Positions 11,621 to 22,869 of a stretch of DNA of 64,000 bases are shown here, one piece after another. Position 1 is the first letter of the stretch; each line of letters opens with the position of its first letter. The notes beneath the pieces were generated by a model. That model worked only from the letters and a program-made list of their open reading frames with translations, was not told the DNA's origin and ran no database searches. The translations under genes were made by a program, and so were the position numbers. The stretch is from Chionoecetes opilio. Its lineage: Eukaryota; Arthropoda; Malacostraca; Decapoda; Majidae. The DNA lies in assembly GCA_016584305.1 (NCBI GenBank), contig JACEEZ010011998.1, positions 58,256 through 122,255 of the forward strand. Reading direction: 5' to 3'.

Positions 11621-14600
11621 CGGCAGACAAAGAGTGGGGGGTGGGGGTGAGCCAGAAGAGCGGCGGCGCCTTTGTCCAGTCAATCTACGATTTTTTGCAG
11701 AACCTAAACAAATTGCAACAAAGGTTTTTAACTGGTTTTGGGGGCATGAAAAACCTCTCTTTGATAAAAAAAAGTTTCCCCAAAATTAATTTTGCCGAAA
11801 GGGGTCAAGGGGCCGCCATCTGAAAAATCCAAGGGGGAAGATCTCCACCGCCGCCACAAAGGGTTTTTTCCTCCCTTATCCTAATAAAAAAGCTAGGTCA
11901 ATAATTTTTTTCCCAAAAATGCTGACAGTACTCCATTACCATAAAATTTTTCATCAAATTGGTACAGTGTTTTGTGCAAAAAAAAAAAAAACCGAAAAAA
12001 GGGTTTTTAAAAGGCCGCCATCTTTGGCAAGCACTCTCCCCATTTTATTTCCTTTAATCTCATCTCTGTTTTTCCCTTTTAATATTTTTTCTCCACTTCT
12101 GTCCACTCTTTTTTTTCTTTTTTCTGCTGTGAAATAGTTTTTTCAGACTAAAACAGCGTCAACTTCATTACTCACTCTTTATTTTTGGCATGTTTATGAA
12201 CATACACGGGATGCCAGGCAAACTAATATGACAAAACCCACAATGACAGTGTTTGAACCCGCTTCATACCTTTTTAAAAGGGGCCCAACGATAGGTGGAA
12301 TTTTTTTTCTCTTTTGCCCCAAATGGACCTTTCTCGGAAATCCGGTCCATTCCCGCTTTTAAGGGAGTAACGGGAGAAAAAAGGTGAATGTGGACAAAGC
12401 AAACCCCATAGGAGAGACAATCATAGCTTAAGGGTTTGGGAAAAAAAATGTCCACGAGTACACTTTAAAAGAAAGGATCAGGCAATTACCTTGGGTAAAA
12501 AGTTTCGTCCAAAGATGAAGCAGTTAGCTGATACAACTCCTTCCAGAGATGTGTGTGCTATCTACCAATGAACCCTCAACTCAGCAGAGCAAAACATTTC
12601 CATATGAGCTTTGTGGTTACCCCCCTGCACTTTTTAAATTCTTTCGGATGCCGCGGAGGCAAAAAGGGCTTTGGCAGACGCAATTGGGGAACTGATTCCC
12701 CTGTACAATCAGGTCCACATCTTCAGATCCACAGTACTTTTAGATGGGGGCACTACTTCAAGCCTCCCAGGGAAAAAAAGGTCAAAAATTTGAGAGACTG
12801 CCCCCAAACCCGAGTATGTCCAATAATTGGAAAAGCATGCTTTGTCTTTGGGGAAAATATGAAAGGGGTCCATCCATTAAGACGCGCCCACCGACGCCGA
12901 GCAGGGGGCTCTTTTGGGTGTAAGGGTTAGCCCCCTAAAATGGGTTCAAATTAAAAAAAGGATGTTTTCCTGTAATAAAGAAAAAAAAACAATTGTCATC
13001 AACTTGCTGGAAAGAGTTGGAGGAAGCAGGTTGTAAAGTAGTCCATCACTGGAGACGCTGACGTATTGATTGAAGACTGCTCTAGAACGGCACAGAAGGA
13101 GAAACCATTTTGATAGCAGATGACACTGACCATTGGTCCCTATGTTTCATGCCCCAAAGAATGACGGTTACAATATCTACTTCACGCCACAACCAAAGGT
13201 AGGGGAAAAAAGTGAAATTGGAACATCAAAAGATGAGGGGAAAACTTGGGGGGATGTGGTTTTTTTCCAACATTTTTTTCACCATGATAGGGTTGTGATT
13301 GTACATCCCGTGTTTATGGAATGGGAAGGCGCGTCCCTTCGAAAAGGGGAGAACAATAGAAAATTCCTCAAAAAATGGCAGAAAGGGTTTGCAAGGATAG
13401 CAGTTCAGAAAAGGGTTTTTTGGCTGGGGAGAAAGGGTTAGTGTGCCTTACAAGGTAATGTGGGGGGAAAAAATCAATCATCTCCGATGAGGGGCTTTTA
13501 AGAAAAGGTTTTAAAAAGCTCAAAATATGTTGAGCCAAAATCATTGCCACCAAAAACAGTACGAAATTCCACAGCCTTCGGTTTACTTCCAAATTCAGGG
13601 AAAGGAAAAAGGGAGAAACCCGCTAAAACCGACGAGGGGGATGGAAAATTTCAGAGGAAATTACAAACCAATCTGAATGACTTTCCATGGGCCTGTACAT
13701 TTGTTGGATAATTAGGGTTTTAAATGTACTTCAGGGTTTTTGTACAGCAAGATGCTTGCAGGGAAAAATGGCATTCATGTTCAAATTGTTGGGTTGCAAA
13801 GGCCTCCCGCACCAACCACCCCCCCGCCAATCTTTATTTTATGAGAAATTACCGGGGACTAGTTTTGACAAAAAATGTTCTTTGGTCCGTCATGAACTTT
13901 TTCTGTGGTTTATGCAAAGCCTTCCCCCGCATTCGACCCCTGACCATCCATTTTGTAGTTGTACTTTTTTTTGGACCCATTTTTTTTTTGAAATGTCAGG
14001 AAAAATTTAAGTGAAAATTTTGCCCTTGAAAAGGTACTTAGTCTGTTTTTGTACCCCTTTTTTATTCATTTTGTATAAGAAATAAAAAAAAGCATGAAAA
14101 CAAGGCAGGGGGTATCATTTTCTGGTGTAGTTTTTTGTTAAGCATATAGCTACCACATTACAAATTTAAAACACCAAGAAAAAATCAAGCTGGCTTTGGG
14201 GTGGGCCCTGGGGGGTTTTTATGCAAAAAAAAAAAAAATATTTTTAATTTATCGGGTTTTTAATTTTTGCCAAAAATCTTTACCAATTTTTTATGTAAAA
14301 TTGTATGGTAATGGCGTACATAGTCATGCATTGGTGTTAAAAAAAATATTGACCTAGCTTAATTATTATGGATAAGAGGAGGAAAAAAAACCCTTTTTGG
14401 GGGGGCGGGTCGAGATCTTCCCCCTTGGGTTTTACAGATGGGGGCCGTTGACCCCTTTCGGCAAGGTTAATTTGGTAAAAAAAAAAAAAATTTCCCAAAA
14501 AGAGGTTTTCAGCCCAAATCCAGTTAAAAACCTTTGTTAGCAATTTTTTTTTAGGTTTAGCCACATTTTTACAGACATTTGCGACCCCCTCCCTCCGTTT

Positions 14601-14640
14601 CCCACCCCCTTTCCCCGGGGGGATGACTCTGGGCTGTTAC
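11621..14640. mobile_element. Inverted-repeat element carrying a broken CXC-tail gene
   Basis: The left arm (about 11621-11985) and right arm (about 14240-14640) are imperfect reverse complements of one another over about 370 bp. Matching pairs include CTAGGTCAATA/TATTGACCTAG, CCATTACCATA/TATGGTAATGG and CAACAAAGGTTTTTAACTGG-like blocks. The 2.25 kb between them holds the gene remnant at 12400-13850. Inverted repeats around a coding body are expected of a DNA transposon. No target-site duplication could be read because both outer edges are homopolymer-damaged. The superfamily is unknown. Confidence 0.65.
12400..13850 (+). pseudogene. Broken gene: acidic nuclease-like motifs plus Cys-rich (CXC) tail
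   Basis: Pieces of one protein appear in shifting plus-strand frames in the order I recall for a large multi-copy arthropod family. First a KNVHEYTLK-like segment (about 12440), then a YELCGYPPALF-like segment (about 12600). Next comes GDADVLI at 13051-13071 and IADDTD at 13113-13130 (acidic motifs like those of PIN/FEN-type nucleases), then FHAPKNDGYNIYFTPQPK (about 13147). A RVYFQIQ-like segment follows at about 13575. The end is a Cys-rich stretch around TARCLQGK (13715-13800) like a TSO1/tesmin CXC module. Frames change every 50-150 bases, mostly beside stretched homopolymers, so consensus errors may explain many breaks. Function is unknown; nuclease activity is inference. Confidence 0.5.
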
Positions 14641-14700
14641 GGGGAGATTAAGACTGAGTGACTTCCTTTAAATAATAGTATATAATTTAATATTCGAACT

Positions 14701-15000
14701 ATGGAAATAGGGGGGGTTTACACACAGGGGTCTACCGGTACGGAGAGATTAAAAAAGCTGAGGCGGTACTCACGAGGCAAAACTTGGAAAAAATGTTGGG
14801 CCCTTTTTATTGTGATCTGTCCTCGCGCGGCTTTGGAGCAGTTTTATGTGTTTCTTTGGTCCAGATCCCAAAATTGTCCAGGAGGTCTCTTTTATTTTTA
14901 CTTTAATACAACAGGGGTTCCTCCCCTCTAAGCTCTCCCCCTCCGGACATTTGTTCCCCCGAAAAACAAGTCAAGACCTGTAAGATTAGGGCATGAAACA
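14701..15000. other. No recognisable gene
   Basis: A 76-codon open frame starts at 14701 but has no recognisable motif and lies in error-prone sequence. I do not call it a gene. Confidence 0.4.
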
Positions 15001-15004
15001 AATT

Positions 15005-15375
15005 AGAAGGAAGTGGTTAGGGTGGGAGGAGAAGCACATAATTAGATACCCGGGTGAACATTATATAAACATGAAATATCGGTACGCTATGGAGGCTATC
15101 TGTGGCTTGGAGGTCCTCTCGATATTTTAATTGTTCCATTTGTGACATGTTATGGAAGATGAGATGCTTAAATAAGTTGAATGAAGTGAGTTAGGTGTCA
15201 TAGATGAAGCACACTTTGGAAATACTGGCGTGAACATCAAACACGAAATAAGAGCTCTATGTTATTCTGTGTTTTGGGAGGCTCTCAGTCGACAATGTAA
15301 TTGCATAAAGGTGACTTTTTATGGGTGATGACGGCTTTAAATTAGGTGAATGAAGTGAGTTAGGTTCGTAAGGAG
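15005..15375. repeat. Two-unit degenerate tandem repeat, about 185 bp
   Basis: Both units contain GAAGCACA near the start, a GTGAACAT phrase, a (T)GGAGGCT phrase, and end with TGAATGAAGTGAGTTAGGT. Units are about 15010-15195 and 15200-15375 and clearly diverged. Confidence 0.65.
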
Positions 15376-15424
15376 AAATAGACCTTGTGAACACGATAAC
15401 TGGAACTGTCGCCGCCGTAGGTGA

Positions 15425-16205
15425 GTGTACCAATTTTTGGTAATTTGGTACTTTTAGCCAGTAATTGAGGTTAAAAGTACTTTTTTCTTATGTATTTTGA
15501 TGCGATAAGAATGATGGTCGCACTCAAAATCGTCGGAAATGCATCATATTGCAGTTAGCCCGCCTTTATCCCTGCTTTAGTTTAGGCTTCTCGACCAACG
15601 CCCAGGTTAGGTTAGTGAACTAGCTGGGAGGTCCGGGCGCCCCCTCCCCCAGTTATGTGAGGTTAAATAACCAATGTCCATGTATTGTATTAAACTGCAG
15701 TTTTACCGTTGAGATTTTTCGAGGAATAGGTAAGTAATTCCCGTAGACTTTATCGGTTATATATTTTTATGTATTTCCGGGCTTATGTTATTCCGTAGAG
15801 TGTTTACCGGATACATCTTACGTCATCAACATAATATACTATCAGTACAAAACTAGTTGCCATTTTCCCCGCCCAAGACCCTTCGTTCTCGACGGGTCCC
15901 GAGGTTTGTTGTCAATCAATCAATCATTGGGGGCATACGCCGGGGGGCGCGTCGCCTCGCCCACCCTACGACACCACTCCCGGGGGTCACCACGCGCGAG
16001 TTCCCATGCAGGCTCCTTTCCCATACCAAGCAGCTCTCGACAAGGTTTGTTATGGAGGAGAGGATGTCTGCAAAATACGGCATTTCCGACATTTTGAATG
16101 TGACCATCAGTCTTAACACATCATAATACATGGGAAAAAGAGTATTTTTGACCTCATACTCAATTACTGGTTAAAAGTACAAATTTACCCAATTTTTCAC
16201 GTCAG
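15425..16205. mobile_element. Inverted-repeat (foldback/MITE-like) element interrupted by a LINE
   Basis: Arms at about 15425-15570 and 16062-16205 are reverse complements at roughly 75-80%. Shared blocks include TACTTTTARCCAGTAATTGA and GATGGTCRCAYTCAAAAT. The middle contains the LINE insertion at 15913-16041. No transposase lies between the arms, so this is a non-autonomous inverted-repeat element. Termini and superfamily are unresolved. A Harbinger fragment starts immediately to the right, but a link is not shown. Confidence 0.65.
15913..16041 (-). mobile_element. 131-bp 5'-truncated LINE insertion with 9-bp TSD
   Basis: The same LINE family as at 1 and 6745. Only the last ~130 bp is present, beginning on the plus strand with the CAAT repeats and ending at CTCTCGAC. 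It is flanked by the direct repeat AGGTTTGTT (15904-15912 and about 16042-16050), which is the target-site duplication. This confirms both the family's 3' terminus and that extreme 5' truncation occurs. Confidence 0.9.
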
Positions 16206-16208
16206 CGA

Positions 16209-16415
16209 ATGTTCCTATTTTCGGCGAAAGTTCCAATCAATAAGGCCCATAAATCTCTATGCCGTGACGGTCACGTTTTAAACATGATTAATGAAAGTTT
16301 ATTTATGTTTTGCAGATCACACAAGACAGCTAAAAGTGTGGTCGAGAGGGGGATTGGGCAGTTGAAGCGCCGTTTTCATGTCCTCTGCACAGTAAACCTT
16401 GAGGGGGTGTCTGGT
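16209..16415 (+). pseudogene. PIF/Harbinger transposase fragment
   Basis: The frame includes SHKTAKSVVERGIGQLKRRF at about 16317-16376, matching the conserved (T/A)xxVVERxxGxLKxRF block near the C-terminus of the HARBI1-type DDE nuclease, including its glutamate. It is preceded by TTATGTTTTGCAG, which could be a splice acceptor, so an exon boundary near 16315 is possible. The rest of the transposase is missing and no terminal repeats are seen. Superfamily call is good; boundaries are not. Confidence 0.65.
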
Positions 16416-16426
16416 CGAAAATTGGG

Positions 16427-16765
16427 TGTTTTTCATGAAAACCCTCTAATTTTTTCTTCTTCTTGCTAAAATAGCGATGTGGTGTGGGCAACATTCTCGC
16501 CAAGTTTCGTGCCTGTACGTCGTTTCTAAGTTTATTTATTTTACTAAATAAATAAAAATGTTGCGACTAGCGGCAACCTAAGTTACAGATGATGCAGTTA
16601 TGAAAACCCTCAAATTTTGTCTTGCTTCTTGCTAAAATAGCGATGTGGTGTGGGCAACATTCTCACCAAGTTTCGTGCCTGTACGTCGTTTAAAGTTTAT
16701 TTATTTTACTAAATAAATAAAAATGTTGCGACTAGCGGCAACCTAAGTTACAGTTGATGCAGTTA
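16427..16765. repeat. Tandem duplication, two units of about 167 bp
   Basis: Both units read TGAAAACCCTC, then CTTGCTAAAATAGCGATGTG, then TTTCGTGCCTGTACGTCGTT, then ATGTTGCGACTAGCGGCAAC and CTAAGTTACAG. They are near-identical, so the duplication is recent or an assembly artefact. The second begins near 16600. Confidence 0.9.
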
Positions 16766-17735
16766 TTTACAAGCCTATTAACCTGGCATTATTTAACCTT
16801 TTCGATTTTTTCTGCTTGCAACAATAATATTGATGTATTTGAAAGCATCTGGTAACTGTGCAAAGAGTATGGTGCGGGTGACTTTTAAATAACTGCCCTC
16901 TAATTAAATACCCTTTCTTTAAAATTCAAACCCCCGTTTTCTCGGAACTTGTTGTTTCTAGTTTAAAGAAGCATATCTCCTTTAGTTTTTGTGATGGCTT
17001 AGTGATTCTTTTTTTTGTTTAAGCGGATTTCTTGCGTTTTTCTTTTGCAGTTTCCAAAATAAAGATAATGTTTACTGCGAATTTTCTATTATTTTCCTTC
17101 CCCTTAAATCAGTATGTTTTTTAGTACTGATTCATTAAAAAATCATAAATCTGTTCAGATGAGTTACACAAGAAATTTAGAAACTACAAAATATTCAACA
17201 AAGTCAATTCTTTCACTGGGAAAAAAAGGAAAACAGCTCAGGTAAGTTCATTCCTCAGATTGCTCAATGAAATTGTAATAAATTTTGGTGGGTTTTCCTA
17301 TGCTAAAATTTAATTATTCAAGGGATGAGTGTGATATCTTCAGGAATTAACACTACTACTAAGGGCTACACATCATAATTTCAACAAGGCCATAGCATGG
17401 ATTTTGATGTCACCTCCAAGAGTAAGTGCCAAACACCCCCTTAAAAAACTGCGCGTCGCCCCAAGATTGGCCCACTGTAAGCGCAGGCAACCATACGCTC
17501 ATAGACCTTGTCCTCTGCATGTAATAGAATCACACCCTGAAGAAAGTGCAGCTCCTACAAAGGGACTGCATTGTCTGTGTTTGAACATTTTCTAAGAAAT
17601 AGGCTTAGAAAATAAGAAATAGGCTAAGAATAGGGTTGATTACCCGGTGTGCAAAAGTGTTCTTTGTTTGTGTTTTGTTGCACCTTTCCTTAAACAAGTG
17701 ACTAGAGTGTCATCTTAGGTTAGTGGTGGATAACA
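16765..17735. other. No recognisable gene
   Basis: AT-rich DNA without motifs I recognise. A 63-codon frame at 17404-17595 lacks any family signature. Confidence 0.45.
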
Positions 17736-18115
17736 TGAAAAAGTCTGGTGTATCCAAGTTTTCCATGCCATTCCAAATTTGTAGACCTCAATCATGTCTC
17801 CTCTTTTTTTACCCAATTTGTGTAAGTCCAGGTTTTTCAGTCTTTCTTCATAACTGAGGTGTTTTATGGTTGGGACAAGTTTTGTTGCTCTCCTTTGTAA
17901 TTTTTCAATTTTGTCTGTCTCTCCTCAGTTGGGGGGACCATACTTGCACTGCATACTCCAGATGAGGGCGCAGAAACGTTCTGTATACAGTGGCAAAATC
18001 TTCCTCTGTCCAGTTTTTAAAAGTTCTCTTTATGAGGCCAAGGATGTTGTTTGCCTTTCGGACTATTTTGTCTATGTGGTCTCTGAATTTCAAGTCTTTG
18101 GTACACAGCACACCT
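17735..18115 (-). mobile_element. LINE ORF2 C-terminal fragment
   Basis: The minus strand encodes DLKFRDHIDKIVRKANNILG, then LIKRTF, then RPHLEYAVQVWSPQLRRD. After a frameshift it gives a QRRATKLVPTIKHLSYEERL-like continuation and RGDMIEVYK. This is the stretch immediately after the reverse transcriptase palm in CR1/RTE-like LINEs (the 'RPHLEY' region). The 5' part is absent. It is followed at once by the 2.6-kb duplication. Confidence 0.8.
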
Positions 18116-18949
18116 AGGTCCTTTTCCTTCGTAACTTCGCAACTATAATCTTTTGAGTAGCATCAACCACTACTTAGACATTAAGGTTGTGACACATGGT
18201 TATGTTCAAATAAAAGCTTGAGTCCAGATTCGTCCAGGATGCGTGCATCATCCACTGAACCAGGCCACTTTGCCACAATATCTAATTTATAATCTTGCGA
18301 GTAGCATCAAACACTACTTGGGCATTGAGGCTGTGGTAGTTTTCCTTGTTAACGTAGGCATATGCGTCGTCTTTTGGAGGCACAATCTTGATATGTGTCT
18401 ACATATTGATATGTGTGTTCTACACTCTACAGGATTGAGGAGAGGTGCTTTTGGTCCAGAAGCTTCTAAAAGAAAGAAAAAAGGAAAATTCAGCATTAAT
18501 ATACCTGCAAGTCTATCCATATATTTTCTTTCCATGTTTTTTAAGTTTGATATACTATTACTAACCTAAGATATATTCTTATAGCTGAAGCTTAGGCATT
18601 CCGTCAATAACAATTACGTATGGGCTGCAACTACATATTTGGCATTATTTAACTTAAGTATAAGGCATCCTCAAGGTAATAATTTCTTGATCTATTTTAT
18701 TATGTGAATGTGGTAATTTTAAGATACGAGATATTCTGGATATGGAACTGAATCATCAAATAAGAAATGTTCCTAGATATCAATTTTAGTCCTGAGGAAA
18801 CAGTTAGGTCATTATGTGTTTTAGTGAAAATCGATGAAATTCCAAACTTTAAATGCATAATGTGCCATTGAAAGCCATTGTAATGTCCAGCTTATTGCTG
18901 TTATTTAATTAATGAATGCAGAAACAAAAGTAAAAGCTTATTAAATATA

Positions 18950-19440
18950 TATATTGGGTACTGTAACATCAAGATCATGAACTGGAACTGTCGCCGAAAA
19001 TAGGAACTCCCGGCGACGTGAAAAATTGTAAAACTCGCCGACGTTGTCGAGAATTATAGCGAAGTGTTGTTCTAATCGCATGAGCCAAAGGGTTATTCAT
19101 TCTCCATTGAGCTTCTCTCTTTCCACATAGTTGAGAAAAAATTTCGCTGTTTGCTGACAATTAGTGCATGCAGGGGAGGGTATCCTAACTCCCATAAACA
19201 CAGATAATTACATGTTGTCCTCCTCACCCCTAACAATTGCTTAATGCACCACATATAAAGCTTGTTGACTGGTTTTATATCACCGTTGAGCCACGACTCA
19301 CAGCCCTACAGCAGTGAGGTTGTTAAAGCGGCCTCAAAAACTTTCCGTTTATAACATAAAATGGAGTATCACTATTTTTGATAACTAAAGCAATAAACTT
19401 AAGCGCATGACATATTTTATTTTCTGCGTTAGCCTTAATT
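18950..19440 (-). mobile_element. LINE ORF2 C-terminal fragment (copy in first duplicate)
   Basis: Minus-strand frames give ICHALKFIALVIKNSDTP (about 19430-19370), then EAALTTSLL and GCESWLNGDIKPVNKL (about 19350-19270), then YMWCIKQLLGVRRTTCNYLC, then MWKERSSMEN and NPLAHAIRTTLRYNS down to about 19040. Order and spacing match LINE ORF2 C-termini with the GCESWL motif. Several stops and frameshifts are present. The 3' end carries the phrase GGAACTGTCGCCG, which recurs at about 15405 and, variant, near 40155. Confidence 0.78.
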
Positions 19441-20272
19441 CGGGCGTTTTGGTTAAATATATAGATACTACATACCGCCAGAATTTTAATTTCCTAATTT
19501 CTTTTTTAGACCTCGGAGATTGTTCATATACGAGTGGTTGCTCATAAAATTCTTATGTACATATTCTTATAATTCATTTAAAGCTGGTTTCGTGCCTTAT
19601 AATGAGGTAAAAACATATTTTGTGAAGTTTTGTTGATGTGTCTATTTACGTTAAGGGATGAATATTTATCGGTTTTTACGCTTGTATAAATATTTCTTGA
19701 TCTATAGTTTTATTTAAATATTCCCAGTGGTCACCAGCAAAGGTATTAAAAGAAAAAGAAGCCCAGAGTCTGAGCCCAGAGTCTCCCCAGACCAATACCC
19801 AGACCGGATTATGTAGCTTTTAACAGCAGATAAATCTGCTAATTTGACTTTACAGCTATATCTATGACTTTACGATGGTGTGAGTTCATATAAGGAATAA
19901 TATTAATAGAGTTCCTTAGTCGTGCTGATCGTTATTTACCCTATACATAACAGATTCTTGCAATGGTTATAATGGTTGATAATTGTGAAATATAAGCAGT
20001 TTTACATGTATAATCTGTAAATAAAAATACATTAGACATACATTAACTCTTATTTGTTTCTCAGATAGTGAATAGTTCATGCATACATGAGTTAAGAGAC
20101 GAAACATAACCTTCTGTGCCCAATTTGATCCTTTGCGCCTGTAGTCTCTGTCGATGGGAACTCTTCGACATCTTCCACATAATCCAGGGATAAATGAAAG
20201 TCCTTAGGAAGTTTCTTGTAGGTTGTTATTCTTCTACTTAGGGAATACAGGAGGGGACACAGCCGTGGAGAG

Positions 20273-20583
20273 TAGGGTACGCCGTAGGTCCAATGAAAAG
20301 TGGAATATAGATTATTTCGAATTTGGCAGGATGTTTTCTTATGTAAAATTGAATTTTAAGGGTGGTTTGTCCTCTTCAACTTTTTGGTTTGAGCACTTCT
20401 TGCTATGCAAAAATGGACTTTTATATTTATATGCAAAACATAGCTTAAAGTGCGATTTTGCATAGTAAGAATTGCTCAAATGCAAAAATGGAAATAGATA
20501 ACATCGTCTTAGAATTCCATTTTACATAGGAAATTGGCATGCCAAAGTTGAGAAAAAGAATTTTTGTTATACGGCGTACCCTA
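20273..20583. mobile_element. hAT-type foldback terminus (copy in first duplicate)
   Basis: Begins TAGGGTACGCCGTA and ends TACGGCGTACCCTA. The two halves are imperfect reverse complements over about 150 bp each. It is identical in layout to 22870-23180. The contig ends shortly after, before the coding body seen in the second copy. Confidence 0.8.
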
Positions 20584-20660
20584 ACCAGGGTACCAAAATT
20601 GTTGGATTGGGTTACGATGGAGGAAGGCAGACAGCATGGCGCAGGCGCAGTGATCAGGAG

Positions 20661-20661
20661 N
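20661..20661. other. Ambiguous base N at duplication junction
   Basis: Single N exactly at the boundary between the two 2.6-kb copies. Taken as a likely contig join. Confidence 0.75.
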
Positions 20662-21539
20662 ACCTTTTTTGAGTCTATGGTCTCTGAATTTCAAGTCTTT
20701 GGTACAGCACACCTAGGTCCTTTTCCTTCGTAACTTCGCAACTATAATCTTTTGAGTAGCATCAACCACTACTTAGACATTAAGGTTGTGACACATGGTT
20801 ATGTTCAAATAAAAGCTTGAGTCCAGATTCGTCCAGGATGCGTGCATCATCCACTGAACCAGGCCACTTTGCCACAATATCTAATTTATAATCTTGCGAG
20901 TAGCATCAAACACTACTTGGGCATTGAGGCTGTGGTAGTTTTCCTTGTTAACGTAGGCATATGCGTCGTCTTTTGGAGGCACAATCTTGATATGTGTCTA
21001 CATATTGATATGTGTGTTCTACACTCTACAGGATTGAGGAGAGGTGCTTTTGGTCCAGAAGCTTCTAAAAGAAAGAAAAAAGGAAAATTCAGCATTAATA
21101 TACCTGCAAGTCTATCCATATATTTTCTTTCCATGTTTTTTAAGTTTGATATACTATTACTAACCTAAGATATATTCTTATAGCTGAAGCTTAGGCATTC
21201 CGTCAATAACAATTACGTATGGGCTGCAACTACATATTTGGCATTATTTAACTTAAGTATAAGGCATCCTCAAGGTAATAATTTCTTTATCTATTTTATT
21301 ATGTGAATGTGGTCATTTTAAGATACGAGATATTCTGGATATGGAACTGAATCATCAAATAAGAAATGTTCCTAGATATAAATTTTTAGTCCTGAGGAAA
21401 CAGTTAGGTCATTATGTGTTTTAGTGAAAATGAAAATTCCAACTTTAAATGCATAATGTGCCATTGAAAGCCATTGTAATGTCCAGTTTATTGCTGTTAT
21501 TTAATTAATGAATGCAGAAACAAAAGTAAAAGCTTATTA

Positions 21540-22040
21540 AATATATATATTGGGTACTGTAACATCAAGATCATGAACTGGAACTGTCGCCGAAAATAGG
21601 AACTCCCGGCGACGTAAAAAATTTGTAAAACTCGCCGACGTTGTCGAGAATTATAGCGAAGTGTTGTTCTAATCGCATGAGCCAAAGGGTTATTCATTCT
21701 CCATTGAGCTTCTCTCTTTCCACATAGTTGAGAAAAAAATTCGCTGTTTGCTGACAATTAGTGCATGCAGGGGAGGGTATCCTAACTCCCATAAACACAG
21801 ATAATTACATGTTGTCCTCCTCACCCCTAACAATTGCTTAATGCACCACATATAAAGCTTGTTGACTGGTTTTATATCACCGTTGAGCCACGACTCACAG
21901 CCCTACAGCAGTGAGGTTGTTAAAGCGGCCTCAAAAACTTTCCGTTTATAACATAAAATGGAGTATCACTATTTTTGATAACTAAAGCAATAAACTTAAG
22001 CGCATGACATATTTTATTTTCTGCGTTAGCCTTAATTCGG
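21540..22040 (-). mobile_element. LINE ORF2 C-terminal fragment (copy in second duplicate)
   Basis: Near-identical to 18950-19440, with the same GCESWL and RRTTCN region and the same stops. Differences are a few single bases, mostly in homopolymers. Confidence 0.75.
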
Positions 22041-22767
22041 GCGTTTTGGTTAAATATATAGATAATACATACCGCCAGAATTTTAATTTTCTAATTTCTT
22101 TTTTAGACCTCGGAGATTGTTCATATACGAGTGGTTGCTCATAAAATTCTTATGTACATATTCTTATAATTCATTTAAAGCTGGTTTCGTGCCTTATAAT
22201 GAGGTAAAAACATATTTTGTGAAGTTTTGTTGATGTGTCCATTTACGTTAAGGGATGAATATTTATCGGTTTTTACACTTGTATAAATATTTCTTGATCT
22301 ATAGTTTTATTTAAATATTCCCAGTGGTCACCAGCAAAGGTATTAAAAGAAAAAGAAGCCCAGAGTCTGAGCCCAGAGTCTCCCCAGACCAATACCCAGA
22401 CCGGATTATGTAGCTTTTAACAGCAGATAAATCTGCTAATTTGACTTTACAGCTATATCTATGACTTTACGATGGTGTGAGTTCATATAAGGAATAATAT
22501 TAATAGAGTTCCTTAGTCGTGCTGATCGTTATTTACCCTATACATAACAGATTCTTGCAATGGTTATAATGGTTGATAATTGTGAAATATAAGCAGTTTT
22601 ACATGTATAATCTGTAAATAAAAATACATTAGACATACATTAACTCTTATTTGTTTCTCAGATAGTGAATAGTTCATGCATACATGAGTTAAGAGACGAA
22701 ACATAACCTTCTGTGCCCAATTTGATCCTTTGCGCCTGTAGTCTGTGTCGATGGGAACTCTTCGACA

Positions 22768-22869
22768 TCTTCCACATAATCCAGGGATAAATGAAAGTCC
22801 TTAGGAAGTTTCTTGTAGGTTGTTATTCTTCTACTTAGGGAATACAGGAGGGGACACAGCCGTGGAGAG
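22768..22869 (-). mobile_element. Gypsy B 3' LTR, distal part
   Basis: Last 102 bp of the 3' LTR of Gypsy B, matching 47791-47892. It is separated from the first part (24844-24995) by the hAT-like element at 22870-24835. Together the parts make 254 bp, the same length as the uninterrupted 5' LTR. The sequence left of the LTR is the duplicated LINE-bearing unit, in which the element originally landed. Confidence 0.9.

Larger units (their letters stand above)
18070..20660. repeat. 2.6-kb tandem duplication, first copy
   Basis: 18070-20630 repeats at 20673-23235 with an offset of 2597-2603 bp and about 99% identity. Both copies carry the same LINE fragment and the same foldback hAT end. The junction bears an N at 20661 and the last 40 bases before it are poorly matched to copy two. 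An unmerged overlap of two contigs is the simplest reading. A true recent duplication is the alternative. Confidence 0.9.
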
